From the NCBI RefSeq assembly GCF_037948395.1, contig NZ_CP149940.1:2976001-3040000 (forward strand): DNA of 64,000 nucleotides, written 5' to 3'. This DNA comes from Serratia nevei. GTDB lineage: Bacteria > Pseudomonadota > Gammaproteobacteria > Enterobacterales > Enterobacteriaceae. The position numbers and the translations under genes are program-made. The first letter of the stretch is position 1, and every line of letters begins with the position of its first letter. The notes beneath the pieces are model-generated. The model did no database searches and had not been told where the DNA came from. It worked only from the letters and a program-made list of their open reading frames with translations. Shown piece by piece: positions 1-10,243 of this stretch.

Positions 1-1151
1 CGAAGGAAGATCCGTTCTCCCTGCTGCAGCAGCAGTTGGCGGCGCAAGCTTGGCAGCCGGCCTTTAACCCGGCTCTGCCGTTTCAGGGCGGAGCCTTGGG
101 GCTGTTCGGCTACGATCTCGGGCGCCGGGTGGAAACCTTGCCGCAGTTGGCCGAAGCCGACCTCGCGTTGCCGGACATGGCGGTGGGCATTTACGACTGG
201 GCAGCGATCGCCGACCACCAATTGCAAACCCTGACGCTGCTCAGCTATGGCGATGTGGAGCAGCGCTGGCGCTGGCTCACTCGCCAAACCGCGCCGGCGG
301 AGCGCCCTTTCACGCTGCGTAGCGGCTGGCATGCCAATATGACGCGGCGGCAATACGGCGAGAAGTTCCAACGTGTTCAGCACTACCTGCGCAGCGGCGA
401 CTGTTACCAGATTAACCTGGCACAGCGATTCTCCGCCGACTACCAAGGGGACGAATGGCAGGCGTTTTGCCGACTGAGCGCCTGCAACCGTGCGCCGTTC
501 TCAGCCTTCCTGCGGCTGCCGCACAACAGCGTGCTGAGCGTCTCTCCCGAGCGTTTCCTCTGGCTGGAGCAGCAGCGTATACAAACCCGCCCGATCAAGG
601 GCACGCTGCCGCGGCTGGCGGACGCAGAACAAGACGCCGCACAGGCTCGCCGTTTGGCCGATTCGCCCAAGGACCGCGCTGAAAATCTGATGATCGTCGA
701 TCTGCTGCGCAACGATATCGGCCGCGTCGCCCAGCCCGGCAGCGTACGGGTGCCGGAACTGTTCGTCGTGGAGCCGTTCCCGGCGGTACATCACCTGGTG
801 AGCACCATTACCGCCACCCTGCCGGAGCAGACCTCGGCCACCGAGCTACTGCGCGCCTGCTTCCCCGGCGGTTCGATCACCGGCGCGCCCAAGGTGCGAG
901 CGATGGAAATCATCGAAGAGCTGGAGCCGCAGCGTCGCAACGCCTATTGCGGCAGCATCGGTTACCTTAGCGCCTGCGGCACCATGGACACCAACATCAC
1001 CATCCGCACGCTCGTCACCGAAAACGGCCGCATCCACTGCTCCGCCGGCGGCGGCATCGTGGCAGACAGCCAGGAACAGGCGGAATACCAGGAAACCTTC
1101 GACAAGGTTGGTCGTATTCTGCCGCAGCTTGGGGAGTACTCCCTGTCGTGA
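1..1151 (+). CDS. pabB: Aminodeoxychorismate synthase component I, 5' truncated by window
   Basis: PabB converts chorismate plus ammonia (supplied by the PabA glutaminase) to 4-amino-4-deoxychorismate for folate synthesis in the cytoplasm. The open frame runs in from base 1 (first full codon at base 3), so the real start lies outside the window; about 383 codons are present. The chorismate-binding domain is complete, with PIKGTLPR, the [12 protein letters not shown] block and the [19 protein letters not shown] signature that carry the active-site and Mg-binding residues. The stop overlaps the nudL start by 4 bases, implying translational coupling, and the same gene pair exists in E. coli. Identification is firm. 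Confidence 0.96.
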   Translation, partial: KEDPFSLLQQQLAAQAWQPAFNPALPFQGGALGLFGYDLGRRVETLPQLAEADLALPDMAVGIYDWAAIADHQLQTLTLLSYGDVEQRWRWLTRQTAPAERPFTLRSGWHANMTRRQYGEKFQRVQHYLRSGDCYQINLAQRFSADYQGDEWQAFCRLSACNRAPFSAFLRLPHNSVLSVSPERFLWLEQQRIQTRPIKGTLPRLADAEQDAAQARRLADSPKDRAENLMIVDLLRNDIGRVAQPGSVRVPELFVVEPFPAVHHLVSTITATLPEQTSATELLRACFPGGSITGAPKVRAMEIIEELEPQRRNAYCGSIGYLSACGTMDTNITIRTLVTENGRIHCSAGGGIVADSQEQAEYQETFDKVGRILPQLGEYSLS

Positions 1152-1726
1152 TCCCATCGAATTCACCGGCCTCACTGCACGCCTTTATCAGCCGTTTTCA
1201 ACTGCAGTTACCGCAGGCGGCGCAGATCTCGCACAATGTGCGCCCGGCGGCGGTGCTGATCCCGATCGTTTGCCGCGCTGAGCCCACCTTGCTGTTGACC
1301 CGCCGTGCCGATTCGCTGCGTAAACATGCCGGCCAGGTGGCCTTCCCCGGCGGGAAAACCGATGCCGAAGACGGGTCGGCGATCGTCACGGCGCTGCGGG
1401 AAGCGCAGGAAGAAGTGGCGATACCGCCACACGCGGTAACCGTCCTCGGCCAAATGGCGCCGCTCGACAGCAGCACCGGATTTCAGGTCACGCCCATCGT
1501 CGGCCTCATCCCGCCGGACGTGCAGTTCCACGCCAACGAGGGCGAAGTGGCGGACGTGTTCGAGATGCCCCTGCGGGAAGCGCTGACCCTGTCGCGTTAC
1601 TACCCGCTGGATATCCATCGCGCCGGCCACACGCACCGCATTTACCTCTCCTGGTATCACAGCCAGTTTATCTGGGGGCTGACCGCCGCCATTATTCGCC
1701 GCCTGGCGCAGCAGGTCAGTATTTGA
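1148..1726 (+). CDS. nudL: CoA pyrophosphatase, Nudix hydrolase NudL
   Basis: This 192-residue Nudix protein is expected to hydrolyse coenzyme A and its derivatives to 3',5'-ADP and phosphopantetheine. The Nudix box is visible around residues 74-97, with GGKTDAED followed by ALREAQEEV (pattern G-x5-E-x7-REUxEExGU). The start is a GTG whose last bases overlap the pabB stop (GTGA). Length and position right after pabB match E. coli nudL (yeaB). A strong intrinsic terminator follows within 100 bases, so pabB-nudL forms a unit separate from sdaA. Confidence 0.94.
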   Translation: MIPSNSPASLHAFISRFQLQLPQAAQISHNVRPAAVLIPIVCRAEPTLLLTRRADSLRKHAGQVAFPGGKTDAEDGSAIVTALREAQEEVAIPPHAVTVLGQMAPLDSSTGFQVTPIVGLIPPDVQFHANEGEVADVFEMPLREALTLSRYYPLDIHRAGHTHRIYLSWYHSQFIWGLTAAIIRRLAQQVSI

Positions 1727-1783
1727 CCCGCATTGCGTGATCTGACTCGCAATCTGGCATGGCCGTCGACGTCCGCTGCAGGT

Positions 1784-1818
1784 AAAGCGATCGAAATCAC
1801 TTCATTTGATCGCTTTTT
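1784..1818 (+). terminator. Intrinsic terminator after nudL
   Basis: A 9-base stem (AAAGCGATC at 1784-1792 pairing with GATCGCTTT at 1808-1816) is followed by a short run of T. It lies 58 bases past the nudL stop and closes the pabB-nudL unit. Confidence 0.75.
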
Positions 1819-1919
1819 CAACTACCGTTCCGATTGAATGGTTTTAAAAAAACTGTAAACCCTCTCTTAAACCTTACGAAATACCTGTAAAATACCACCG
1901 TCCGAGATAAACCACTGTA

Positions 1920-2172
1920 GAAACAGGGATTAAGCCGGCGGCGTTCAGCACGGAAAGCTGGCGCGATTACCGCTAATGGAGCTTAGGCGAAAGCGGATAC
2001 CCCGCTTAAGGGTTCGCCCCGGGTAATCAGCAAAAAAAGCGACACCACGGATTATTTAATTTCATGCGAAAAAGGCAGCCGAACCCGCACGGCCCTTTTA
2101 CAATATCGCTGTTCCCTGCGCGGTTTTTAACCGCCGCAGCCATAACAATACGTCTCTTTAAGGAGTTTTAGC
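1920..2172 (+). promoter_or_regulatory. Structured 5' leader of sdaA
   Basis: Upstream of sdaA lies a stretch without a gene that holds nested inverted repeats: GATTACC (1965-1971) with GGTAATC (2022-2028), GGCGAA (1986-1991) with TTCGCC (2013-2018), and AGCGG (1992-1996) with CCGCT (2002-2006). A small CAGC/GCTG hairpin sits at 1946-1960. A further hairpin, CTGCGCGGTT with AACCGCCGCAG at 2116-2139 (one bulged base), lies 33 bases before the start codon. The layout suggests a folded mRNA leader. I do not recognise a known riboswitch class, and the promoter is not obvious. Confidence 0.45.
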
Positions 2173-3537
2173 GTGATTAGCGTTTTCGACATGTTTAAGA
2201 TCGGCATCGGCCCGTCCAGCTCTCATACGGTTGGACCGATGAAAGCCGGCAAACAGTTTGTCGACGATCTGGTAAATAAAGGCCTGATGCCTTCTATCAC
2301 GCGTGTTGCCGTAGACGTTTACGGCTCACTCTCATTGACCGGTAAAGGTCACCATACCGATATCGCCATCATTCTCGGCCTGGCCGGCAATATGCCGGAC
2401 ACCGTCGATATCGATAGCATTCCGGGTTTTATTCGCGATGTAGAACAACGTCAACGCCTGATGCTGGCCAACGGCCTGCATGAAGTCGATTTCCCGCGCG
2501 ACGGCGGCATGGTCTTCCGCAGCGACAACCTGCCGCTGCATGAGAACGGCATGCAGATCCACGCCTTCGCCGGCGAGAAAGAAGTGTACAGCAAGACCTA
2601 CTACTCCATCGGCGGCGGCTTCATCGTCGACGAGGAGAACTTCGGCAAAGCCGGCGAGCAAGAGCTGAAAATGCCTTATCCGTTCAACTCCGCGCGCGAA
2701 ATGCTCGACCACTGCCGCGAGACCGGCCTGTCGCTGTCCGGCATGGTGATGCAGAACGAGCTGGCGCTGCACAGCAAGCAAGAGATCGACACCTACTTCG
2801 GTAACGTCTGGCAAACCATGCGTGCCTGTATCGATCGCGGTCTGAACACCGAAGGCGTGCTGCCGGGGCCGCTGCGCGTGCCGCGCCGTGCCTCCGCGCT
2901 GCGCCGCATGCTGGTGGCGTCGGACAAACTGTCCAACGATCCGATGAACGTAATCGACTGGGTCAACATGTTCGCGCTGGCGGTGAACGAAGAGAACGCC
3001 GCCGGCGGCCGCGTGGTCACCGCGCCGACCAACGGCGCCTGCGGCATCGTGCCTGCGGTGCTGGCTTACTACGATCACTTCATCGAATCCGTCAGCCCGG
3101 ATATCTATATCCGCTACTTTATGGCTGCAGGCGCCATCGGCGCGCTGTACAAGATGAACGCTTCCATTTCCGGCGCCGAAGTTGGCTGCCAGGGTGAAGT
3201 CGGCGTGGCCTGCTCCATGGCGGCGGCCGGTCTGGCCGAGCTGCTCGGCGGCAGCCCTGAACAGGTGTGCGTGGCGGCGGAGATCGGCATGGAACACAAC
3301 CTGGGTCTGACCTGCGACCCGGTTGCCGGCCAGGTACAGGTACCGTGCATCGAGCGCAACGCCATCGCTTCGGTCAAGGCGATCAACGCCGCCCGCATGG
3401 CCCTGCGCCGCACCAGCGAGCCGCGCGTTTCGCTGGATAAGGTGATCGAGACCATGTACGAAACCGGCAAAGACATGAACGCCAAGTACCGCGAAACGTC
3501 ACGCGGCGGCCTGGCGATCAAGGTGCAATGCGACTGA
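2173..3537 (+). CDS. sdaA: L-serine dehydratase SdaA, 4Fe-4S enzyme
   Basis: SdaA deaminates L-serine to pyruvate and ammonia in the cytoplasm, using an oxygen-labile [4Fe-4S] cluster. The 454-residue length equals the E. coli enzyme. The N-terminal SDH-beta domain opens with [19 protein letters not shown]. The C-terminal SDH-alpha domain carries the cluster cysteines in the [10 protein letters not shown] region and in [14 protein letters not shown]. The start is GTG with AAGGAG nearby (aaggagttttagcGTG). It is transcribed alone, between a structured leader and a strong terminator, which suits independent regulation. Confidence 0.97.
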   Translation: MISVFDMFKIGIGPSSSHTVGPMKAGKQFVDDLVNKGLMPSITRVAVDVYGSLSLTGKGHHTDIAIILGLAGNMPDTVDIDSIPGFIRDVEQRQRLMLANGLHEVDFPRDGGMVFRSDNLPLHENGMQIHAFAGEKEVYSKTYYSIGGGFIVDEENFGKAGEQELKMPYPFNSAREMLDHCRETGLSLSGMVMQNELALHSKQEIDTYFGNVWQTMRACIDRGLNTEGVLPGPLRVPRRASALRRMLVASDKLSNDPMNVIDWVNMFALAVNEENAAGGRVVTAPTNGACGIVPAVLAYYDHFIESVSPDIYIRYFMAAGAIGALYKMNASISGAEVGCQGEVGVACSMAAAGLAELLGGSPEQVCVAAEIGMEHNLGLTCDPVAGQVQVPCIERNAIASVKAINAARMALRRTSEPRVSLDKVIETMYETGKDMNAKYRETSRGGLAIKVQCD

Positions 3538-3543
3538 CAGACA

Positions 3544-3568
3544 ACCCCGCCGCCCGGCGGGGTTTTTT
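3544..3568 (+). terminator. Intrinsic terminator after sdaA
   Basis: A GC-rich inverted repeat (AACCCCGCCG with CGGCGGGGTT) followed by six T starts within 7 bases of the sdaA stop. It is a textbook Rho-independent terminator. Confidence 0.9.
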
Positions 3569-3805
3569 ATGGGTAATCAATTCATTGACCGCTTTTAGTG
3601 ACAATGTCACCAGAAAATATCCTGCATTTTTCTCATCGATCGGGCGGTTAGCCTGCAAATTGGCCTTCTGTTTTACCATACTGAAATAATTTACTGAGTT
3701 ACCATCAATCTTGTATAACCTCAGGCTAGAATTAGCCGAGCGCAACTTAAGGATCTATGGCCTGACTGTGACTCGGAGCTGGATTACCGAACAAGGATTT
3801 ACCGG

Positions 3806-5392
3806 ATGTTGATGACCCACCTCGCCGCGTCCCGATATCGTTACTACCGTTGGCTGCTGGCCGGAGCGGTGGGCGTGGCTATTCTGTTGGTATCGCTGTA
3901 TACCCGTTACTATCAAGAGGTCAAAAGCATCGAGCAGAGCCAGCAGACGTTGGCTACCCGCACCGTCGGCAAGATCAACCAATTGCTGACGCCAGCGCAG
4001 ATGCAGGCGGAACGCAGTATGGACATGCTGGACCAACCCTGCGAAAACGTTTCATCGACCCTGCGCTTTCGCGCCGCGCAAAATCAGGCGCTACGCGCGA
4101 TGTTGCTGGTGAAAAACGGTGTTATTTACTGCTCCAGCCTGTTTGGCGCCCGTCATTATCAGCTGGCCGCGGTGATGCCCACCTTCGTCGACAGCAACGC
4201 CAGGCTGGCGCTGCGCCCCTCTCTGGCGGTCAGCAAAGGCCTGCCCACGCTGGTGATGTGGACGCCATCCCCCCGCGATAAAACCAGCGGCGTGCTGCAC
4301 GTATTCAATATCGAGCTGCTGTCCAACTTTTTACTCGAGCCGCAAGAGCCTTACGTTCAGCGAGTGGTCCTGAACGTGGACGACAGCAGCCTGGAATATG
4401 GCCGCCGCGAAATCCTGAGCCGCGACACCCTGACCAACGACCTGCGCTACACCGCCGGCTCCGCGCTGTACCCGTTCTCGATTTCACTGTTCGGCCCACA
4501 GATCGGCATGCTGGCGCTGTCCGCATTGCCGCGCCATATCCCGCTGGCGCTGTTGATCAGCCTGCTGGCGGCCTATGTGGTCTATCTGCTCACCGCCAAC
4601 CGCATGAGCCTGTCTTACCACATCGGCCATGCCATCACTCATCGGGAGTTCCGCGTCTACTGTCAGCCTATCATCCACAGCGACACCGGGCGCTGCGCTG
4701 GCGTCGAGATGCTGCTGCGTTGGAAAAAGAAGCGACAAGGATGGATCTCGCCTGACGTGTTTATTCCGCTGGCCGAGCAGCATGAGCTCATCATTCCGCT
4801 CACTCGCTATCTGATGAACACCGTGACGGAAAATCTGCAGCTGTTCCCGCCACGACCGTCCTTCTACATCAGCATCAACGTCGCCGCCGAGCACTTTAAA
4901 ACGCTCAACATCATCGACGATATCCGCCAGATTTGGCTGCCGGCGCACCCGATGCCCTCATTGATGCTGGAGCTGACCGAACGCACCGCGCTGTCGGCGA
5001 TCCAGTATGACCAGATCCGCACGCTGAAAGACATGGGGATCATGCTGGCCATCGACGATTTCGGCACCGGCCACAGCTCGCTGAGCTACCTGAAAAACCT
5101 CAGTCCGGACGTCTTGAAGATCGATCGCGGGTTTACCGCCGCCATCGGCACCGATGCGGTCAACGCCACGGTGACCGACACCATCATTACGCTGGCGCAG
5201 CGCCTGAAGCTGAAACTGGTGGCAGAGGGGGTCGAAACGGAGGAACAGGCCGACTATCTGCGCTCACGCGAGGTCAATGCCCTGCAGGGGTATTATTTCG
5301 CCAAGCCGATGCCGATTCATGTTTTCCCGCTGTGGTTGCAGCAGTACGAATCGCGCGTCAGGAAAGCGGAAGAGGAACCGCCGGAGGCCTGA
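3806..5392 (+). CDS. pdeD: Membrane c-di-GMP phosphodiesterase with CSS sensor domain, PdeD-like
   Basis: This 528-residue inner-membrane protein should hydrolyse cyclic di-GMP. A transmembrane helix at about residues 16-34 precedes a periplasmic CSS-motif region (VIYCSS near residue 108, with an earlier cysteine in DQPCENVSS). A second helix lies near 245-265. The cytoplasmic EAL domain follows, with the motif read as VEMLLRW plus INVAAEHF, LELTER, DDFGTG, LKIDRGF, AEGVETEEQ and QGYYFAKP. All usual metal and catalytic positions appear present, so an active enzyme is likely. CSS-EAL proteins are redox-gated through their periplasmic cysteines. The position next to sdaA and yoaE matches E. coli yoaD/pdeD. 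Confidence 0.92.
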   Translation: MLMTHLAASRYRYYRWLLAGAVGVAILLVSLYTRYYQEVKSIEQSQQTLATRTVGKINQLLTPAQMQAERSMDMLDQPCENVSSTLRFRAAQNQALRAMLLVKNGVIYCSSLFGARHYQLAAVMPTFVDSNARLALRPSLAVSKGLPTLVMWTPSPRDKTSGVLHVFNIELLSNFLLEPQEPYVQRVVLNVDDSSLEYGRREILSRDTLTNDLRYTAGSALYPFSISLFGPQIGMLALSALPRHIPLALLISLLAAYVVYLLTANRMSLSYHIGHAITHREFRVYCQPIIHSDTGRCAGVEMLLRWKKKRQGWISPDVFIPLAEQHELIIPLTRYLMNTVTENLQLFPPRPSFYISINVAAEHFKTLNIIDDIRQIWLPAHPMPSLMLELTERTALSAIQYDQIRTLKDMGIMLAIDDFGTGHSSLSYLKNLSPDVLKIDRGFTAAIGTDAVNATVTDTIITLAQRLKLKLVAEGVETEEQADYLRSREVNALQGYYFAKPMPIHVFPLWLQQYESRVRKAEEEPPEA

Positions 5393-5408
5393 GCCCCCGG
5401 CGGGAGGG

Positions 5409-6953
5409 TTACGCGTGCGCCGGATCGTCCAGGGCGACGCGGGTAACGCGCACCAGTTCGATACGGTATTCGGACACCTCAACGATATCGAAACGCAGGT
5501 GGTTCAGCTCGATGGTATCTCCCGCCACCGGCATCTGCCCGTAGTGGGCCAACAGCAGCCCCGCCAGGGTGGCGTAGTCGGCGGTGGGGCTGACCAGATC
5601 ATCGCAGGCCAGCGCCTGTTCCAGCGAGTGCAGATCGGTTCCGCCCTTCACCAGCCAGCCGTCGCCTTCCGCCACGATGTCCGGCGTTTCGTCCTCGTCC
5701 GGGAATTCACCGGCAATCGCTTCCAGCACGTCCAGCGGCGTCACCAGCCCCTGCACGACGCCGAACTCATTGGTGACCACCACCAGACGCCCTTTGGCGC
5801 GACGCAGCACCGCCAGCAGCTTGATGACGTCCATGGTTTCCGGCACCACGATCGGCGGCGTGCGGGCGGCGAACTCGGCGATGTCTTCACCCTGCTCCAG
5901 CGCCACCAGCAGATCCTTGGCGCGTACCACACCGACGATCTCATCCACCGAATCACGACACACCGGGAACAGGCTGTGTGGCGTATCCAGCAGCTGTGCG
6001 CGTACCTCCTCGCGGGAGCGCTCGCAGTCGACCCAGGAAATGTCGGTGCGCGGCGTCATCACGCTGCGCAATGAACGCGAGGCCAGCGTCAACACGCCGC
6101 TGATCATATAGCGCTCTTCCGCCGCAAAGGTTTCATCCCTCGGCAAGGCGACCGCATCGTCCGTCTGCTGTGTACGCTGCTGCCCCATCAGGCGCATGAT
6201 CGCTTCCGCGGTGCGCTCGCGCATCGGGCGACGCGCTTGATGCTTGATGAAGTTGCGACGCGCGATCTGGTTGAACAATTCAATCAGGATCGAGAAGCCG
6301 ATAGCCGCATACAGGTAGCCTTTAGGAATGTGCAAACCGAAGCCTTCGGCGATCAGGCTAAGGCCAATCATCAACAGGAAACTCAGGCACAGCACCACGA
6401 TGGTCGGGTGCGCGTTGACGAAGTTGGTCAACGGCTTCGACGCCAACAGCATCACCGCCATCGCGATCACCACCGCCGCCATCATCACCGGCAGATCGTT
6501 CACCATACCCACGGCGGTAATCACCGCATCGAGCGAAAACACTGCGTCAAGGATCACGATCTGCACCACCACCGCCCAGAACTTGGCGTAACCGCGGTTG
6601 GCGCCGTCCTGGTGCGTCTGCCCTTCCAGCCGTTCGTGCAGCTCCATGGTCGCCTTGAACAGCAGGAACACCCCGCCGAACAGCAGGATCAAATCGCGGC
6701 CGGAGAAGCTGAAATCGCCGACGCTGAACAGCGGCGTAGTCAGGGTTACCATCCAGGAGATCACCGACAGCAGGCCCAAACGCATCAGCAACGCCAGCGA
6801 CAGGCCAATGATGCGCGCCTTATCGCGCTGCTTCGGCGGCAGCTTGTCGGCCAAAATGGCGATGAACACCAGGTTGTCGATGCCCAGCACGATTTCCAGC
6901 ACCACCAGCGTAAGCAACCCCGCCCAAATAGAGGGGTCCATTAAAAATTCCAT
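5409..6953 (-). CDS. yoaE: TerC-family membrane protein with CBS and CorC/HlyC domains, YoaE
   Basis: The N-terminal half (about residues 1-240) is a TerC-type integral membrane domain with several helices and conserved acidic segments ([32 protein letters not shown]). TerC proteins are linked to export or loading of Mn and other metals. Two CBS repeats follow (about 290-420, including [11 protein letters not shown] and [20 protein letters not shown]). A CorC/HlyC C-terminal domain ends the protein. The 514-residue length is close to E. coli YoaE. It is convergent with pdeD and divergent from manXYZ, as in E. coli. The exact substrate is not established. Confidence 0.92.
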   Translation of the reverse strand: MEFLMDPSIWAGLLTLVVLEIVLGIDNLVFIAILADKLPPKQRDKARIIGLSLALLMRLGLLSVISWMVTLTTPLFSVGDFSFSGRDLILLFGGVFLLFKATMELHERLEGQTHQDGANRGYAKFWAVVVQIVILDAVFSLDAVITAVGMVNDLPVMMAAVVIAMAVMLLASKPLTNFVNAHPTIVVLCLSFLLMIGLSLIAEGFGLHIPKGYLYAAIGFSILIELFNQIARRNFIKHQARRPMRERTAEAIMRLMGQQRTQQTDDAVALPRDETFAAEERYMISGVLTLASRSLRSVMTPRTDISWVDCERSREEVRAQLLDTPHSLFPVCRDSVDEIVGVVRAKDLLVALEQGEDIAEFAARTPPIVVPETMDVIKLLAVLRRAKGRLVVVTNEFGVVQGLVTPLDVLEAIAGEFPDEDETPDIVAEGDGWLVKGGTDLHSLEQALACDDLVSPTADYATLAGLLLAHYGQMPVAGDTIELNHLRFDIVEVSEYRIELVRVTRVALDDPAHA

Positions 6954-7515
6954 ATCAGACTCCAGAGAAAAGTGGGAATGAGCGCACGCCGCTCAGACGT
7001 GACGATGCCGCCGCTGCATGGGCGCAGTCGACAATAGCAAAGTGACGGGATGGGGTTACCGGGAGATGGCCGAAGGGCCGAACAGCATATGCAACGCCAG
7101 CAGGTGGCGGGTGAAACCTGGTAAAACAGTAACTTCGGTGACAGTCCATAGGGAGGGCTGAGGCCCTTCACTCCTTAGTGATGAAAGAGGAAATTACTGT
7201 ATCAGGATTTTTCTGGGGGACAAAGCGGCTTTTTCAACGGCGGTTTAGCATGGCGCCGCGCCGTATCATCTGCGACAGCTAAGATTTCTCCGAGCATTCA
7301 ATAACGGAGCAGCGTCACAAAAAATATTTTTTCACTCACTAAAATAAATGTCGCGTTCGTGAAGCATCACGCACAGGCATTTGAAACTGCGTGAGAAATG
7401 TTAGGCGTGCGTTTCTTTTTTTCTACCATAATGTATCTGAACCGCGGAAGTGACTGCCAAGACGGCGCGGAGAAACGACACAAACCGCGCCTGGAGTTCA
7501 ACGAGGAGGTAGCGA
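6954..7515. promoter_or_regulatory. Divergent control region between yoaE and manXYZ
   Basis: About 560 bases separate the two start codons and hold no convincing gene. On the yoaE side the leader is GC-rich with a GGCC-gaag-GGCC hairpin near 7069-7080. On the manX side the AT-rich segment at about 7322-7349 (tATTTTTTCACTCACTAAAATAAAt) resembles an imperfect Mlc/NagC-type operator, and ACCATAAT near 7424-7432 could be a -10. Mlc and CRP control manXYZ in E. coli; the operator assignment here is by resemblance only. Confidence 0.4.
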
Positions 7516-8475
7516 GTGGCAATAGCTATTATCATCGGCACACACGGGGCTGCAGCGGAACAACTGCTGAAAACGGCGGAGATGCTATTGGGCGAGCAGG
7601 ACAACGTCGCCTTTATAGACTTCGTTCCCGGTGAGAATGCCGAAACGTTAATCGTCAAGTACAACGAAAAAATCAGTGGGTTGGATACCAGCGGCGGCGT
7701 GCTGTTCCTGGTGGATACCTGGGGCGGCAGCCCGTTCAACGCCGCCAGCCGCATTGCGGTCGACAAAGAAAACTATGAGGTCGTCACCGGGGTCAACATT
7801 CCGATGCTGGTGGAAACCTTCATGGCGCGGGACGACAACCCCGCCTTCGATGAACTGGTGGCGCTGGCGTTGGAAACCGGCCGCGAAGGCGTGAAAGCGC
7901 TGAAAAAACCGCAGGAAGAACCCGCAAAACCCGCAGCACCCGTCGCCAAAGCCGCTGCCCCTCAGGCGCCGCTGGGGCCGAACGACCACATGAAAATCGG
8001 CCTGGCGCGCATCGATGACCGTTTGATTCACGGCCAGGTCGCCACCCGCTGGACCAAAGAAACCAACGTCAGCCGCATTATCGTCGTCAGCGATGAAGTC
8101 GCCGCCGACCATGTGCGCAAAACCCTGCTGACCCAGGTCGCCCCGCCGGGCGTCACCGCTCACGTGGTGGACGTGGCGAAGGCGATCCGCGTTTGGAACA
8201 ACCCGAAGTACGCCAACGACCGCGTAATGCTGCTGTTTACCAACCCGACCGACGTCTTGCGTCTGGTGGAAGGCGGCGTGGATATTCAATCCGTCAATAT
8301 CGGCGGCATGGCGTTCCGCCAGGGGAAAACCCAGGTGAACAACGCCGTTTCCGTCGATGAAAAAGATATCGAAGCGTTTAAGAAACTGAACGATCGCGGT
8401 ATCGAGCTGGAGGTGCGTAAGGTCTCGTCCGACAGCCGGCTAAAAATGATGGACCTGATTAACAAACTCAATTAG
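7516..8475 (+). CDS. manX: PTS mannose-specific EIIAB subunit ManX
   Basis: ManX relays phosphate from HPr to incoming mannose, glucose or related hexoses. The EIIA domain (about residues 1-130) carries the phospho-histidine in IIGTHGAAAEQ. An Ala/Pro/Lys-rich hinge (PQEEPAKPAAPVAKAAAPQ) joins it to the EIIB domain, whose phospho-histidine lies in IDDRLIHGQVATRW. The start is GTG preceded by GAGGAGG. The 319 residues compare with 323 in E. coli. It is first in the manXYZ operon; the EIIC and EIID subunits follow within 60 bases. Confidence 0.97.
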   Translation: MAIAIIIGTHGAAAEQLLKTAEMLLGEQDNVAFIDFVPGENAETLIVKYNEKISGLDTSGGVLFLVDTWGGSPFNAASRIAVDKENYEVVTGVNIPMLVETFMARDDNPAFDELVALALETGREGVKALKKPQEEPAKPAAPVAKAAAPQAPLGPNDHMKIGLARIDDRLIHGQVATRWTKETNVSRIIVVSDEVAADHVRKTLLTQVAPPGVTAHVVDVAKAIRVWNNPKYANDRVMLLFTNPTDVLRLVEGGVDIQSVNIGGMAFRQGKTQVNNAVSVDEKDIEAFKKLNDRGIELEVRKVSSDSRLKMMDLINKLN

Positions 8476-8530
8476 TGGCGCCAGCCGCTGATTATTTTAC
8501 TCAGAGCTTTTTGGTCATAGGAGAAGTGCA

Positions 8531-9331
8531 ATGGAGATCACCACTCTTCAGATTGTGCTGATATTTATCGTTGCCTGTATCGCCGGGATGGGTTCCGTCC
8601 TCGACGAGTTTCAGTTCCACCGTCCGCTGGTCGCCTGTACCCTGATCGGCTTCATTCTCGGCGATATGAAAACCGGCATCATTATCGGCGGTACGCTGGA
8701 AATGATCGCCCTGGGCTGGATGAACATCGGTGCGGCAGTCGCGCCGGATGCCGCCCTGGCGTCCATCATCTCGACCATTCTGGTCATCGCCGGCGGGCAA
8801 AGCGTCGGCGCCGGTATTGCCCTGGCCATTCCGCTGGCGGCGGCCGGCCAGGTGTTGACCATCATCGTACGTACCCTCACCGTGGCCTTCCAGCACGCGG
8901 CGGACAGCGCGGCGGAGCGCGGCAGCCTGCGGGCCATCACCTGGATCCACATCGGCGCCCTGCTGCTGCAGGCGATGCGTATCGCCATTCCGGCGGTCAT
9001 CGTCGCCATCTCGGTTGGCACCGCCGGGGTACACGCCCTGCTCAACTCGATCCCGGAAGTGGTCACCAGCGGCCTGAACATCGCCGGCGGCATGATCGTG
9101 GTGGTCGGTTACGCGATGGTGATTAACATGATGCGCGCCGGCTACCTGATGCCGTTCTTCTACCTTGGTTTCGTGACCGCCGCCTTCACCAACTTCAACC
9201 TGGTGGCGCTCGGCGTCATCGGCGTGGTGATGGCCGTGCTGTATATCCAGCTCAGCCCGAAATACAACAAGTCCCAGGTTGTCCAGGCCGGCCCGGCTAA
9301 TGCGAACGATCTCGATAACGAACTCGACTAG
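8531..9331 (+). CDS. manY: PTS mannose-specific EIIC subunit ManY
   Basis: This integral membrane subunit forms the sugar channel of the mannose PTS together with ManZ. The 266-residue length equals E. coli ManY. Hydrophobic helices run through the protein, and the family motifs GSVLDEFQFHRPLVACTL and GMIVVVGYAMVINMM are visible. A GGAG sequence (ataggagaagtgcaATG) precedes the start. ManZ begins 15 bases after its stop, so the two are cotranscribed. Confidence 0.97.
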   Translation: MEITTLQIVLIFIVACIAGMGSVLDEFQFHRPLVACTLIGFILGDMKTGIIIGGTLEMIALGWMNIGAAVAPDAALASIISTILVIAGGQSVGAGIALAIPLAAAGQVLTIIVRTLTVAFQHAADSAAERGSLRAITWIHIGALLLQAMRIAIPAVIVAISVGTAGVHALLNSIPEVVTSGLNIAGGMIVVVGYAMVINMMRAGYLMPFFYLGFVTAAFTNFNLVALGVIGVVMAVLYIQLSPKYNKSQVVQAGPANANDLDNELD

Positions 9332-9346
9332 GAATAGGTGAGAGAA

Positions 9347-10189
9347 ATGGTTGATACAACTGCTCAAAAGAAACTCACGCCGGCCGATATTCGCGGCGTA
9401 TTCCTGCGCTCCAACCTGTTCCAGGGGTCGTGGAACTTCGAGCGCATGCAGGCGCTGGGTTTTTGCTTCTCGATGGTACCGGTGATCCGTCGCCTGTATC
9501 CGGAAAACAATGACGATCGCAAACAGGCGATCAAGCGCCACCTCGAGTTCTTCAACACCCACCCTTACGTGGCGGCACCGGTGCTCGGCGTGACCATGGC
9601 GATGGAAGAGCAACGCGCCAACGGCGCGCCGATCGACGACGGTGCGATCAACGGCATCAAGGTCGGTCTGATGGGGCCATTGGCGGGCGTCGGTGACCCG
9701 ATTTTCTGGGGCACCGTGCGGCCGGTGTTCGCCGCGCTCGGCGCCGGCATCGCCATGAGTGGCAGCCTGCTCGGGCCGATCCTGTTCTTCGTGCTGTTCA
9801 ACCTGGTGCGCCTGCTGACCCGCTACTACGGCGTGGCCTACGGTTACCGTAAAGGGGTGGATATCGTCAACGACATGGGCGGCGGCTTCCTGCAAAAACT
9901 GACGGAAGGGGCGTCTATTCTCGGCCTGTTTGTTATGGGCGCCTTGGTCAACAAGTGGACGCACGTGAATATCCCGCTGGTGGTGTCCAAGATCACCGAC
10001 CAGACCGGGCATACCAACGTCACCACGGTGCAGACCATCCTCGACCAGCTGATGCCGGGCCTGGTGCCACTGCTGCTGACCTTCGCCTGTATGTGGCTGC
10101 TGCGCAAAAAAGTCAATGCGCTGTGGATCATCATCGGCTTCTTCGTCATCGGTATCTTTGGCTATTGGATTGGCCTGCTGGGCCTGTAA
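9347..10189 (+). CDS. manZ: PTS mannose-specific EIID subunit ManZ
   Basis: ManZ is the second membrane subunit of the mannose transporter and is also needed for phage lambda DNA entry in E. coli. I chose the ATG giving MVDTTAQKKLTPADIRG because it aligns with E. coli ManZ and follows a purine-rich gtgagaga; a start 9 bases earlier is open but less likely. The product has about 280 residues. A soluble N-terminal half precedes C-terminal helices (LVPLLLTFACMWLL, IIIGFFVIGIFGYWIGLLGL). It is the last gene before a strong terminator. Confidence 0.96.
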   Translation: MVDTTAQKKLTPADIRGVFLRSNLFQGSWNFERMQALGFCFSMVPVIRRLYPENNDDRKQAIKRHLEFFNTHPYVAAPVLGVTMAMEEQRANGAPIDDGAINGIKVGLMGPLAGVGDPIFWGTVRPVFAALGAGIAMSGSLLGPILFFVLFNLVRLLTRYYGVAYGYRKGVDIVNDMGGGFLQKLTEGASILGLFVMGALVNKWTHVNIPLVVSKITDQTGHTNVTTVQTILDQLMPGLVPLLLTFACMWLLRKKVNALWIIIGFFVIGIFGYWIGLLGL

Positions 10190-10201
10190 TCGTTCGAATC
10201 G

Positions 10202-10227
10202 GCCGGGGGGCAACCCCCGGCTTTTTT
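10202..10227 (+). terminator. Intrinsic terminator after manXYZ
   Basis: GCCGGGGG pairs with CCCCCGGC across a short loop and is followed by six T, starting 12 bases past the manZ stop. It separates manXYZ from yobD, though readthrough is possible because yobD starts only 17 bases later. Confidence 0.88.
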
Positions 10228-10243
10228 ATGTGTGGAGCAAGAG

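Noticed and set aside
8501..10213. A 570-codon minus-strand frame opposite manYZ
   Set aside because: Product is compositionally biased (His, Asp, Gln rich) and antisense to well-conserved PTS genes; it is an artefact of high third-position GC.
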